Origin: Neorhizobium sp. JUb45
Lineage (GTDB): Bacteria > Pseudomonadota > Alphaproteobacteria > Rhizobiales > Rhizobiaceae
Reading direction: 5' to 3'
NCBI RefSeq assembly: GCF_004343585.1
Contig: NZ_SLYW01000003.1
Span: forward strand, 248,001 to 312,000
DNA: 64,000 nucleotides
Under the pieces are notes generated by a model that made no database searches, had not been told where the DNA came from, and saw only the letters and a program-made list of their open reading frames with translations. Both the position numbers and the translations under genes were made by a program. Positions within the stretch are counted from its first letter, which is position 1; each line of letters opens with the position of its first letter. Below are positions 35,287-42,474 of the stretch, piece by piece.

Positions 35287-35940
35287 TCAACCGGCCGGGT
35301 TCGGCACCGGCGTGTTGAGCAGCTGTTGCTCCCACAGATAGGCAATGCCGCTGCCACCAGCGTGCTGCACGACGACTTCCGTGATTTTCTGAGCCGTTTC
35401 CATCCGCGCCCAATCACGTTGCCATTCCGATGCGACAGCCAGCCAGGTCGTCATGTTTGCGCCTGCGGCAATCATCCGCTGGATGGCGACTTCATGCGCT
35501 TCGACCGAAGTGCCACCCGAAGCATCGGTGACAACCGTCACGTCCCAGCCTTCGCCGAGCGCCTGTATTGCGGGCATGGCGACGCAGACTTCCGTCCACA
35601 GGCCCGCAATGATCAACTGCTTGCGGCCGGTCGCCTTCACCGCATCCACCGTCTTCTGGTCCTGCCAGGTATTGATGAATGTGCGGTCGATGATCTCCTG
35701 GCCGGGAAACACCTCGGCGATCTGCGGAAACAGCTTTCCACCCCGATCGGCGATCACGGTCGTCAGGATGGTCGGCACGCCGAATGCCTTCGCCGCTTTG
35801 GCCAGACCAACGGTGTTGTTGATGACCATTTGCGGTTCATGGCTGTTCAGATTTGCCAATTGATAGGGCTGGTGGTCGATCAGAACCACGACGGAATCTT
35901 CGGGACGAAGAAGTGAAGCAAGGCCGTTACGAAAAGTCAT
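35287..35940 (-). CDS. YcaC-like isochorismatase-family hydrolase
   Basis: A 217-residue cysteine hydrolase of the isochorismatase fold. The catalytic Asp22 lies in VLIDHQPYQLANL and the nucleophile Cys119 in IAGLWTEVCVAMPA; VVTDASGG is also typical. It closely fits the YcaC subgroup, whose natural substrate is not firmly known. GGAGG lies upstream of ATG 35940. It is divergent from a LysR regulator that probably controls it. Confidence 0.92.
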   Translation of the reverse strand: MTFRNGLASLLRPEDSVVVLIDHQPYQLANLNSHEPQMVINNTVGLAKAAKAFGVPTILTTVIADRGGKLFPQIAEVFPGQEIIDRTFINTWQDQKTVDAVKATGRKQLIIAGLWTEVCVAMPAIQALGEGWDVTVVTDASGGTSVEAHEVAIQRMIAAGANMTTWLAVASEWQRDWARMETAQKITEVVVQHAGGSGIAYLWEQQLLNTPVPNPAG

Positions 35941-36093
35941 AAATAATCCTCCGCTGCCATTTTGTGTGAGCAAGGTTTCCCGGCAGGCATGCGCCGACAG
36001 CAACGCCGCCTGCGACGCGGACACTGTCATTCCCGTTTTCGATACGGTAGCCTCCAGAAATGCCGAAGTGTGTCGCAGATTGAGGAACGCCGA

Positions 36094-36987
36094 ATGGATA
36101 TCGAGGAGCTAAGAACATTCGTGGAAGTGGCCGATGCCGGCGGCGTTTCACCTGCCGCGCGGCGGCTGGGGATTTCAAAATCGATGGTCAGCCGAAGGCT
36201 TGCCCGGCTGGAAGACGATCTTGGTGTCCAGCTTCTGGCGCGTACCACCCGCGGGGCCGCCCTCACCGAGGCGGGCCTGACGTTTCGTGATCATGCGGCG
36301 CGGGTCTGCGTCGAGATCGATCAGGCAAGAGAGACGATCCTGCCGACCGGCGATCTTTGCGGGCGTTTGCGGATTGCGGTGCCGCTGTCTTTCGGACCCA
36401 CCCATTTTGCCCATGTGCTGGCGGACATGGCGCAGCGGCATCCGCAACTGCACATCCATACGGCCTATAGCGATCGGTTCGTCGATCTCGTTTCCGAAGG
36501 TTTTGATTGCGCCATCCGGGTCGGTTATCTGCCGGATTCCAACATGATCGCCCGACGCGTCGGCCCGCTTTACGGAAAGCTGGTCGCGAGCCCCGATTAC
36601 ATTCGCAGAAACGGCTCTCCCGAAACACCGGAGGATCTGGCCGGCCATCAGGCGCTCATGCAGGGAACTGAACCCTGGCAATTCATGGATGGCGACGAAA
36701 TCGTGACGGTTCATCCACGCGGCCGCTTCAAGGCCGATAACGCGATAGCGCTGGCGGCCGCTGCCTTGGCAGGGGTCGGCATCGCGTGGATTCCGGACGG
36801 CGTGACCGAGGAGCATCTGGCGTCCGGCGCGCTCGTTGCCGTCATGACACGTTTTCCGCCGCCACCGGCCGGGATTTATGTCATCCGTCCGCCGGGGCAG
36901 CACCCGGCGAGAAAGGTCCGTGTGCTGACGGAAATGCTGATCGAGTGTTTTGAGCACGCTACAGCGCCAAAAGATGGGGATGGCTGA
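36094..36987 (+). CDS. LysR-family transcriptional regulator
   Basis: 297 residues. The N-terminal winged helix is MDIEELRTFVEVADAGGVSP with SKSMVSRRLARLEDDLGVQL, and the effector domain has the usual RVGYLPDSNMIARRVG segment. It belongs to the CrgA/AaeR-like group with an RLRIAVPLSFG start to the effector domain. It is transcribed away from the YcaC-like hydrolase gene across a 153-base gap, the standard layout for a regulator and its target. Confidence 0.94.
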   Translation: MDIEELRTFVEVADAGGVSPAARRLGISKSMVSRRLARLEDDLGVQLLARTTRGAALTEAGLTFRDHAARVCVEIDQARETILPTGDLCGRLRIAVPLSFGPTHFAHVLADMAQRHPQLHIHTAYSDRFVDLVSEGFDCAIRVGYLPDSNMIARRVGPLYGKLVASPDYIRRNGSPETPEDLAGHQALMQGTEPWQFMDGDEIVTVHPRGRFKADNAIALAAAALAGVGIAWIPDGVTEEHLASGALVAVMTRFPPPPAGIYVIRPPGQHPARKVRVLTEMLIECFEHATAPKDGDG

Positions 36988-37042
36988 GACAGGTTTTCCG
37001 GACGGCATTGGTCAGCAGGGGGCATGTGCCCGCCGCACGCCA

Positions 37043-37411
37043 TCACTTGATGCCGAAAGCTGCCCGCGCCGTCTTGCAGGCGTAATCTCCGGGGGAACAT
37101 TCTCGACAGACATCGGGACGGACATCGTAGACGCCGCAGGATGTGCTGACACCCACGCGGCCGGTAAGGGCCGAGCAGCGTGAGTCTTCGCAGCGCATGC
37201 CCCGTTGATCCGCCGCCACGAACTGTAGCGGGATCAAATCCAGGGCTTCATCGCTTTCGGTGGTGAACCTTGGCCATTCTTCGGAATAGGAACAGCAGGC
37301 GCCACATGCCTGGCAATCGAAAAGGCTTTCGCCGCCCTCGTCATCTTCGACGAGACCATCGTTGCCGGCATCGTGCCGATCGTGATCCGGCCGCCCAGAT
37401 GAGACGGCCAT
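37043..37411 (-). CDS. YkgJ-family cysteine-cluster protein
   Basis: 122 residues from ATG 37411. The cysteine pattern is FDCQACGACCSYS, then MRCEDSRCSAL, SCGVYDVRPDVCRECSPGDYAC, typical of the YkgJ/UPF0153 proteins that are thought to bind zinc or an iron-sulfur cluster. An N-terminal extension up to 37471 is not family-like. It is convergent with the LysR gene. Confidence 0.88.
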   Translation of the reverse strand: MAVSSGRPDHDRHDAGNDGLVEDDEGGESLFDCQACGACCSYSEEWPRFTTESDEALDLIPLQFVAADQRGMRCEDSRCSALTGRVGVSTSCGVYDVRPDVCRECSPGDYACKTARAAFGIK

Positions 37412-37416
37412 GATCC

Positions 37417-37731
37417 TTACTTGTGCTTGAGCAGCCACATCTTGCCTGCCATCGTTATGCCATGCGGGCATTCGGCATCTGCAGCATTCTGGTCAAGGCC
37501 CTGCAGAAGACCGTATTCCCGCAACTGGTTGAGCGTTGCCGTCGTCGCAAACTTGATTTTCAAGGGACGTTCCTTGAAGCGATCGGTTTTCGCATACGTG
37601 ACGGCAGCGCCGAGGTGGGTCCACCTGTTGCCCTCTTGCGGGTGAAGGTCGCCATCTTTCGCGAGCTTCAGTCCCCGGATCTGGGTTGGGGTCAACTCAA
37701 CAGTCAGAATGGCGGTGGTCGTGCTGGTCAT
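37417..37731 (-). CDS. Small unknown protein
   Basis: 104 residues, cytoplasmic, with an Asp/Lys/Thr-rich N-terminus (TTAILTVELTPTQIRGL) and a C-terminal helix-rich part (TATLNQLREYGLLQGLDQNA). A winged-helix-like fold is possible. The ribosome-binding region GAGGAAG lies upstream of ATG 37731. It is six bases from the YkgJ gene on the same strand, which suggests co-transcription. Confidence 0.65.
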   Translation of the reverse strand: MTSTTTAILTVELTPTQIRGLKLAKDGDLHPQEGNRWTHLGAAVTYAKTDRFKERPLKIKFATTATLNQLREYGLLQGLDQNAADAECPHGITMAGKMWLLKHK

Positions 37732-37811
37732 TTCTTTTGTTCTTCCTCTACGTGACGAAGCGCAGCGTGGCTCAACATATCACTTTCAAGCAAATCAATA
37801 ATATGGACGGG

Positions 37812-38036
37812 TTAGGACTTCTTTACGTTCGCGTCCGGACTAGCTGCAGCATCAGGCATGGCACTTCGTGCTTCCATGGCCAAACGCGCCTCCCGGAGGC
37901 GGGAAGTCTTTTCTTGACGAGCTTTCACAACCGAGTCCAGTTCTTCGTGCGCGCGATCGCGTGCCGTGGTCTGAACCTTCGTCTTGTCGAATGCCTTTTC
38001 GGCGGTTTGTCGCGCCTTGCTGTGTTGCTCGTTCAT
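37812..38036 (-). CDS. Small charged helical protein
   Basis: 74 residues from ATG 38036, preceded by GGGGA. It is almost entirely helical and charged (ARQTAEKAFDKTKVQTTARD and RQEKTSRLREARLAMEARS), with an Ala/Pro/Asp tail. No known family is seen. It may be a small stress or coiled-coil protein. Confidence 0.6.
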   Translation of the reverse strand: MNEQHSKARQTAEKAFDKTKVQTTARDRAHEELDSVVKARQEKTSRLREARLAMEARSAMPDAAASPDANVKKS

Positions 38037-38166
38037 TGTTTTCCCCGGTGTCAGTGACAGCGCATAATCCCGAAAGCCGGTTTCAGCTTCAGGCAATGAG
38101 CAGACTTTAAACTGATAAAGCGACTTATGTGCGCCGCATATGGCCCACAGCGCTGTCTTCAGGAAA

Positions 38167-38188
38167 CAAAAAGGCCAGGCATTGGCCT
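38167..38188 (-). terminator. Intrinsic terminator after the cold-shock gene
   Basis: On the minus strand AGGCCA (38188-38183) pairs with TGGCCT (38177-38172) with a five-base loop, followed by a T-rich run. It lies 68 bases after the cold-shock gene stop. Confidence 0.8.
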
Positions 38189-38255
38189 GACCTTCTGTGT
38201 CCTACGCTTTCGGCAGTGCCAGTACATCCGTGGTCACACGAAAGCGGATACCGGA

Positions 38256-38465
38256 TCAGACGGCCTGGAGATTGCAGGCAGACATCTTGCCGGACTTCTT
38301 GTCGCGTTCCAGCTCGAAGGAGACCTTCTGGCCTTCTACGAGTTCGCGCATGCCTGCACGCTCAACGGCGGAGATGTGCACGAATGCGTCGGCTTCGCCG
38401 CTGTCAGGCTGGATAAAGCCGAAACCCTTGGTGGAATTGAACCATTTAACTGTGCCAGTGGTCAT
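38256..38465 (-). CDS. cspA: Cold-shock protein (CspA family)
   Basis: 69 residues. The nucleic-acid-binding motifs are KGFGFIQPD (RNP1) and DAFVHIS (RNP2), with the N-terminal [12 protein letters not shown]. It is a small single-stranded nucleic-acid-binding protein, an RNA chaperone. A gap of about 290 bases without a gene lies upstream (38466-38753); a long 5' leader, common for cold-shock genes, may be in it, but I see no specific structure. Confidence 0.95.
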   Translation of the reverse strand: MTTGTVKWFNSTKGFGFIQPDSGEADAFVHISAVERAGMRELVEGQKVSFELERDKKSGKMSACNLQAV

Positions 38466-38753
38466 GATGAACCCTCTCATAGCAATAGACGTGGACCGCA
38501 ACGCGGAAGCGTCGCGGATGATGATAACGATGCTTTAAAGGGAGGGTCGTTCAATACGCGGTGCCAATCGCGCAGTAACCAAATCTCGGCAAGAAAAATA
38601 TCGGTAAACTCTAAATAGTGATCAAAGCACCGAAAGTCAACTTTTAGTTTTTGAGGCCCCGTTTCCACACCATGCTCTCAAGCTGCCGGCATTGCCCGAC
38701 AGGAAAAGAAGGAAACGGAGATTCCGCCCCCTCCCTCACGTCATGTCGTCTGA

Positions 38754-40448
38754 TCAGGCCTTGTCGGGCTGAGGGCCTTTCAAGGCATTTTCGGTCGCCT
38801 TGGGTTTTGCCGGCGCCTGCAGATCCCCCATCAGCGAGGCGATCGCGTTTTCACCGGTAAAGCCCGCTTCCTTCAGCAACTGGTCGAGCACAGACTTGTT
38901 GGCCTGATAGTTCAGCAACTGGCCGGCAAGACCTTCGCCGAGGCCGATACCCGAGCCACCGCCTTCGCCGCCACGACCCAGCATGCCGCCGGTGTCGAAG
39001 ATACGGATATCGGAGATCTTCTCGATCGGCTTGACGGCTTCCGCCAGCGCCTGCGGGATGATGCGGATACGCTCGCGCAGGATCTCGTAATCGATGATGG
39101 CGGCGCTCAAGCGATTGCGCGCCTCGTTGAGCAGGGCTTCGCTTTCGGCTTCCGCCTTGCCGGTTTCGAGCACGCCCTTGGCGCGGATGATGGCGGCATC
39201 CGCTTCAGCGTTGGCAAGCGTCTTGATGGCATCGGCCTGGTCGACGGCCGCCTGCTTTTCAGCTTCGGCGCCGACGGTGACGGCAGTCGCCTCGGTCTCG
39301 GCCTTCTTGCGGGCGTCGATGATGGCGATCTGGCGTTCACGCTCGGCGATCTCGACGGCCTTGGCGGTCGACACCTTTTCCTCGGCTGCAATCGCCAGCG
39401 CGCGGGCTTCCTCGGCGCGGGCCTTGGATTCGGACTCTTCGCGGCTCTTGTTGGCAACCGCGATGGCGCTTTCCTGCGAGACGATCTGCAGGTCGCGACG
39501 GGCTTCCGTGTCACGCTGCTGGACGGCGCGGGTGGCGTCGATATTGGCGCTTTCGCGGGCCTGCTTGGCAAGTGCCTCGCGTTCGGCGATCGCCTGTTCC
39601 GAAGCGATGCGAGCTTCTTCCTCGGCGCGCTTGGCGGCCTGTTCCTGCTGCGCGGTTTCGGCGCGGGTGGCCGCCGACTTGTTGGCGACGTCGCGTTCCT
39701 GGTTCAGTTCCGCCTCGCGCTTGGTGCGCTCGATCTCGAGCGAACGCTGGCGGGCCTCAAGATCCTTCTGGGCGATCGCAACTTCCGTATCGCGGACGAT
39801 CTCGTTGCGTTCCTTCTTGCGTGCCTCGGTGATGCGGGTAAGCGTGGCCAGACCCTGGGCGTCGAAGAAGTTGTTGGCGTTGAAATGCCGGATATCGGTC
39901 TGGTCGAGACGGGTCAGCGATACCGATTCCAGTTCGAGACCGTTGGACTGCAGGTCTGAGCCGACGGCTTCCTGCACGGCCTTGACGAAGTCCATGCGCT
40001 GTTCCTGCAAGGCGTCCAGGTTCATCGTGGCGGCCACCGAGCGCAGGCCATCGACGAATTTCGCTTCGATGAGGATGCGCAACTGTTCGGCATCATTGGT
40101 GCGGTCACCCAGCGTCTGGGCAGCGAGCGCGATGGAGGAGGCATCCGGCTTGACGCGGACATAGAACTCGGCGCCGATATCGACACGCATGCGGTCCTTG
40201 GTGATGAGAGCATCACCCTCGCCGCGGCGCACTTCCAGTCGCAGCGTCTTCAGGTTGACGCGGGCGATCGAGTGAAAGATCGGCAGCACGACGGAACCGC
40301 CGTCGAGCACGACCTTCTGGCCGCCGAGGCCGGTGCGGACATAGGCTTCGTCTCGGCTGGAGCGGGTGTAGAGCGACGCGACAATGAAGGCGATGCCGAA
40401 GATCGCGACAAGGCCGATGCCGGCCGGCAACAACAGATCGTATATCAT
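38754..40448 (-). CDS. Flotillin-family (YqiK-like) membrane protein
   Basis: 564 residues. One N-terminal membrane helix (LLLPAGIGLVAIFGIAFIVA) precedes an SPFH/band-7 domain (GGQKVVLDGGSVVLPIFHSI to VSLTRLDQTDIRHF). A long Glu/Ala-rich coiled coil follows (about 230-420), and a flotillin C-terminal region with Gly-rich GGMLGRGGEGGGSG. It builds membrane microdomains in bacteria and often works with NfeD-like proteins. It overlaps the upstream YqiJ-like gene by ATGA. Confidence 0.93.
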   Translation of the reverse strand: MIYDLLLPAGIGLVAIFGIAFIVASLYTRSSRDEAYVRTGLGGQKVVLDGGSVVLPIFHSIARVNLKTLRLEVRRGEGDALITKDRMRVDIGAEFYVRVKPDASSIALAAQTLGDRTNDAEQLRILIEAKFVDGLRSVAATMNLDALQEQRMDFVKAVQEAVGSDLQSNGLELESVSLTRLDQTDIRHFNANNFFDAQGLATLTRITEARKKERNEIVRDTEVAIAQKDLEARQRSLEIERTKREAELNQERDVANKSAATRAETAQQEQAAKRAEEEARIASEQAIAEREALAKQARESANIDATRAVQQRDTEARRDLQIVSQESAIAVANKSREESESKARAEEARALAIAAEEKVSTAKAVEIAERERQIAIIDARKKAETEATAVTVGAEAEKQAAVDQADAIKTLANAEADAAIIRAKGVLETGKAEAESEALLNEARNRLSAAIIDYEILRERIRIIPQALAEAVKPIEKISDIRIFDTGGMLGRGGEGGGSGIGLGEGLAGQLLNYQANKSVLDQLLKEAGFTGENAIASLMGDLQAPAKPKATENALKGPQPDKA

Positions 40449-41095
40449 GAAAGCTCCGTAGAGTTTGGGTTCGGCTCCGTGGTCATGTCCGACGGTGCAA
40501 CGATGGCAATGAAGACGTTTGAAACGGTATCGACGAGCAGGACTTCCGCGCCGATCGGAATGGTATCGGCATCAACCGCCGCGCGGGCGCGCAGCGTGTG
40601 CCAGTTGCCGTGGCGGTCCTTGGTACGCACGCGGCCAGGCAGCCCTTGGTCGAGCGGGCCGACAGTGACTTCGGCAAGCCGGCCGACAAAATCGGCCGGA
40701 TCGATGACATAGGTTTCGTCACGCGGGACGATGCGCGAAACGAGGCTGCTTGCCCAACGCGTCTGCGGAATGGCGACTGCGAAGGCCGGGATCGACGCCA
40801 GCACCGCCGGCAGCGGCATCCAGATGGCGCGAGCGACCGCCTGCAGCACAAAGCCGTTGATGGCGAAAAAGCCGAGAAAGATCATCAGCAGCACGAGGAT
40901 GGGCACGCCGCCGCGATTGACCCAGGACATCAGGCCCGAAAGCCCGCCGCCCTGCCCTTCCGGCATCGCCTTGTCGACCAGCTCGCTGAGCGACACACCA
41001 AGCAGAAGGCAGCCCATCTCGAGCACCGTGATGGTGACGAGAATGATGCTGGCCACTGCGAACGGTGCCGCCTGAGGGGCAAGAAAAAGGTCCAT
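40445..41095 (-). CDS. YqiJ/NfeD-like OB-fold membrane protein
   Basis: 216 residues. Two or three membrane segments in the N-terminal half (FAVASIILVTITVLEMGCLL, PILVLLMIFLGFFAING and a third near 92-108) precede a C-terminal OB-fold domain with GRLAEVTVGPLDQGLPGRV and GAEVLLVDTVSNVFI. It pairs with the flotillin downstream, the standard NfeD-flotillin partnership. It starts five bases after the PspA stop, so the three genes form an operon. Confidence 0.88.
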   Translation of the reverse strand: MDLFLAPQAAPFAVASIILVTITVLEMGCLLLGVSLSELVDKAMPEGQGGGLSGLMSWVNRGGVPILVLLMIFLGFFAINGFVLQAVARAIWMPLPAVLASIPAFAVAIPQTRWASSLVSRIVPRDETYVIDPADFVGRLAEVTVGPLDQGLPGRVRTKDRHGNWHTLRARAAVDADTIPIGAEVLLVDTVSNVFIAIVAPSDMTTEPNPNSTELS

Positions 41096-41100
41096 GGGCG

Positions 41101-41763
41101 TCAGTTCTGGCCAGAGGTCTGATGAGATTTGAACTGGGCGAGACGCGTCTCTATGGCCTGTTCGCGGTGCAGGCGGTCGAGTTCATCCAGTTCGGCGGAG
41201 GCTTTGTGATCGCCGGATGCAACGCCGGTCAGGCGAGACACCGTGGCGGCTGCGCGGGCGGCGCCATCGGCCGGGTTCTTGCGTGCCTGCGCACCCTCGC
41301 CGGCTTCCGGAAACTGCTCAAGGCTGCGCTTCAGCGCGACAAGCTGTTCCTCGGCCTCGCGGCGGGTGGCAAGCACCGCCTGCAGCGCCTGGCTCCCTTC
41401 GGCCAACTGTTCACGGGCATTGGCAAGCGCCTTATCGAGGGCTGCCAGCTGCGATTCCAGATCGATCTGGCGGGCAACACCGGCCTTGGCAAGATCGTCT
41501 CGGCCGGCTGTGACCGCCGTGCGAATCTTTTCGTCCAGCGCCTGCAGGTCAGACCCGATCTCGTTACGTCGGCTGAGGATGCGGTATTCCTCGGCGCGCG
41601 ACTTGCCGAGATCGGCTCGCGCTTCGTCGGCGGCCGTATCGATTTCGCGCAGCGCCTGTTCGACGACGGCGACCTTGTTGGTGCCTTCGGCCTTGTCGAT
41701 AGCCGCATTCGCCATTCCGGCGATCAGGCGGCCCATGCGGGAAAGGATGCCTTCATTGGTCAT
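41101..41763 (-). CDS. PspA/IM30-family protein (short form)
   Basis: 220 residues from ATG 41763, which has CGGAGA eight bases upstream. It is predominantly coiled coil with the PspA/IM30 plan (TNEGILSRMGRLIAGMANAA, then EQALREIDTAADEARADLGK and later helices). PspA-type proteins bind stressed membranes. This start gives the family length. The frame remains open upstream into a TnpB-like stretch (see the long form). Confidence 0.88.
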   Translation of the reverse strand: MTNEGILSRMGRLIAGMANAAIDKAEGTNKVAVVEQALREIDTAADEARADLGKSRAEEYRILSRRNEIGSDLQALDEKIRTAVTAGRDDLAKAGVARQIDLESQLAALDKALANAREQLAEGSQALQAVLATRREAEEQLVALKRSLEQFPEAGEGAQARKNPADGAARAAATVSRLTGVASGDHKASAELDELDRLHREQAIETRLAQFKSHQTSGQN

Positions 41764-42246
41764 GATCGTCTTCTCCGTTCTGTTCGCGTGCGTGGTGACA
41801 CCGATATGGATCTGGTAGCTGCCGTTCTGCGCAACGAGTTGCGCGGGAAAGATGCCGGACACGCCAGCTGAATACCCCGCCACGTCATAGGGAACGGACA
41901 CGCGACCCTGTACGGTGGCGATGGTCAGCATCGACGGCCCCTTGATGGCGAAAAGCTTGTCGTCGAGCGGCAACCGGTCGGGCCTCGCCGCATGGTTCCG
42001 GTTGGAAGCGAAATCGCGCAGGCCGAGCGTTACCAGCCGGGCCGGCAGATGGGTGCGCTCGCGCACCGTCTCGTAGGCAAGCTCATGCAGGGTAACGAGA
42101 TTGGCGCCGCCTTTTTCCGAGGCGAGATCGTCCAGCATAGCCAGCATGGCCGCATAGGCTTCGAAGGTTTCCTCGAAAGCCTTCTTCGCCTGCTCGTCAG
42201 GAGCAAGATCGTAGCGCAAAGTGGATGTGTGTGTACTTTGTGGCAT
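41101..42246 (-). CDS. Long form: TnpB N-terminal-like domain fused in frame to PspA/IM30
   Basis: From ATG 42246 one unbroken frame of 381 codons runs through to the PspA stop. Residues 1 to about 155 resemble the N-terminal (non-catalytic) region of IS200/IS605 TnpB: LRYDLAPDEQAKKAFEETFE, NLVTLHELAYETVRERTHLP with ARLVTLGLRDFA, LDDKLFAIKGPSMLTIATVQ and GRVSVPYDVAGY, then AQLVAQNGSYQIHIGV. No RuvC or zinc-finger part follows. The similarity is judged by eye. The internal ribosome-binding site before PspA means the two products could be made separately or as a fusion. It could also be decayed transposon sequence that happens to be open. Confidence 0.6.
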   Translation of the reverse strand: MPQSTHTSTLRYDLAPDEQAKKAFEETFEAYAAMLAMLDDLASEKGGANLVTLHELAYETVRERTHLPARLVTLGLRDFASNRNHAARPDRLPLDDKLFAIKGPSMLTIATVQGRVSVPYDVAGYSAGVSGIFPAQLVAQNGSYQIHIGVTTHANRTEKTIMTNEGILSRMGRLIAGMANAAIDKAEGTNKVAVVEQALREIDTAADEARADLGKSRAEEYRILSRRNEIGSDLQALDEKIRTAVTAGRDDLAKAGVARQIDLESQLAALDKALANAREQLAEGSQALQAVLATRREAEEQLVALKRSLEQFPEAGEGAQARKNPADGAARAAATVSRLTGVASGDHKASAELDELDRLHREQAIETRLAQFKSHQTSGQN

Positions 42247-42258
42247 GCTTAAATATGT

Positions 42259-42279
42259 AAAGCACCACTTTGGTGCTTT
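42259..42279. promoter_or_regulatory. Perfect inverted repeat upstream of the TnpB-like/PspA frame
   Basis: AAAGCACCA (42259-42267) and TGGTGCTTT (42271-42279) form a perfect 9-base inverted repeat with a three-base spacer, 13 bases upstream of ATG 42246. It may be an operator or a hairpin in the 5' leader. The AT-rich stretch between it and the ATG (TTACATATTTAAG on the minus strand) could hold a -10 element. Confidence 0.5.
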
Positions 42280-42420
42280 CAAGGGTAGAAACACCCATTT
42301 TGAGTTGCGGAAAACCGCAACGAAGCCGCCTTGCGGCTGCAAGTGCGACATTGGCGGATGCAAAGAGAATGCTTGCGGAAAGCCTCACGACCGCTGCAGG
42401 CGGGGATCAAGAAGGAGGCT

Positions 42421-42450
42421 TGGACATGGCCGGCTCAGCGGCCATGTCCA
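42421..42450 (-). terminator. Hairpin terminator after the giant repeat gene
   Basis: TGGACATGGCCG (42421-42432) pairs perfectly with CGGCCATGTCCA (42439-42450), 24 bases after the giant gene stop. The following minus-strand bases are pyrimidine-rich (CCTCCTTCTTG), a moderate U-tract. Confidence 0.75.
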
Positions 42451-42474
42451 AAATCGTGTCTGGGGCGCAGGCCC

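Noticed and set aside
33990..35417. 475-codon minus-strand frame over the amidohydrolase
   Set aside because: The plus strand encodes a complete M20D enzyme with all metal ligands; the minus frame has no recognisable motif.
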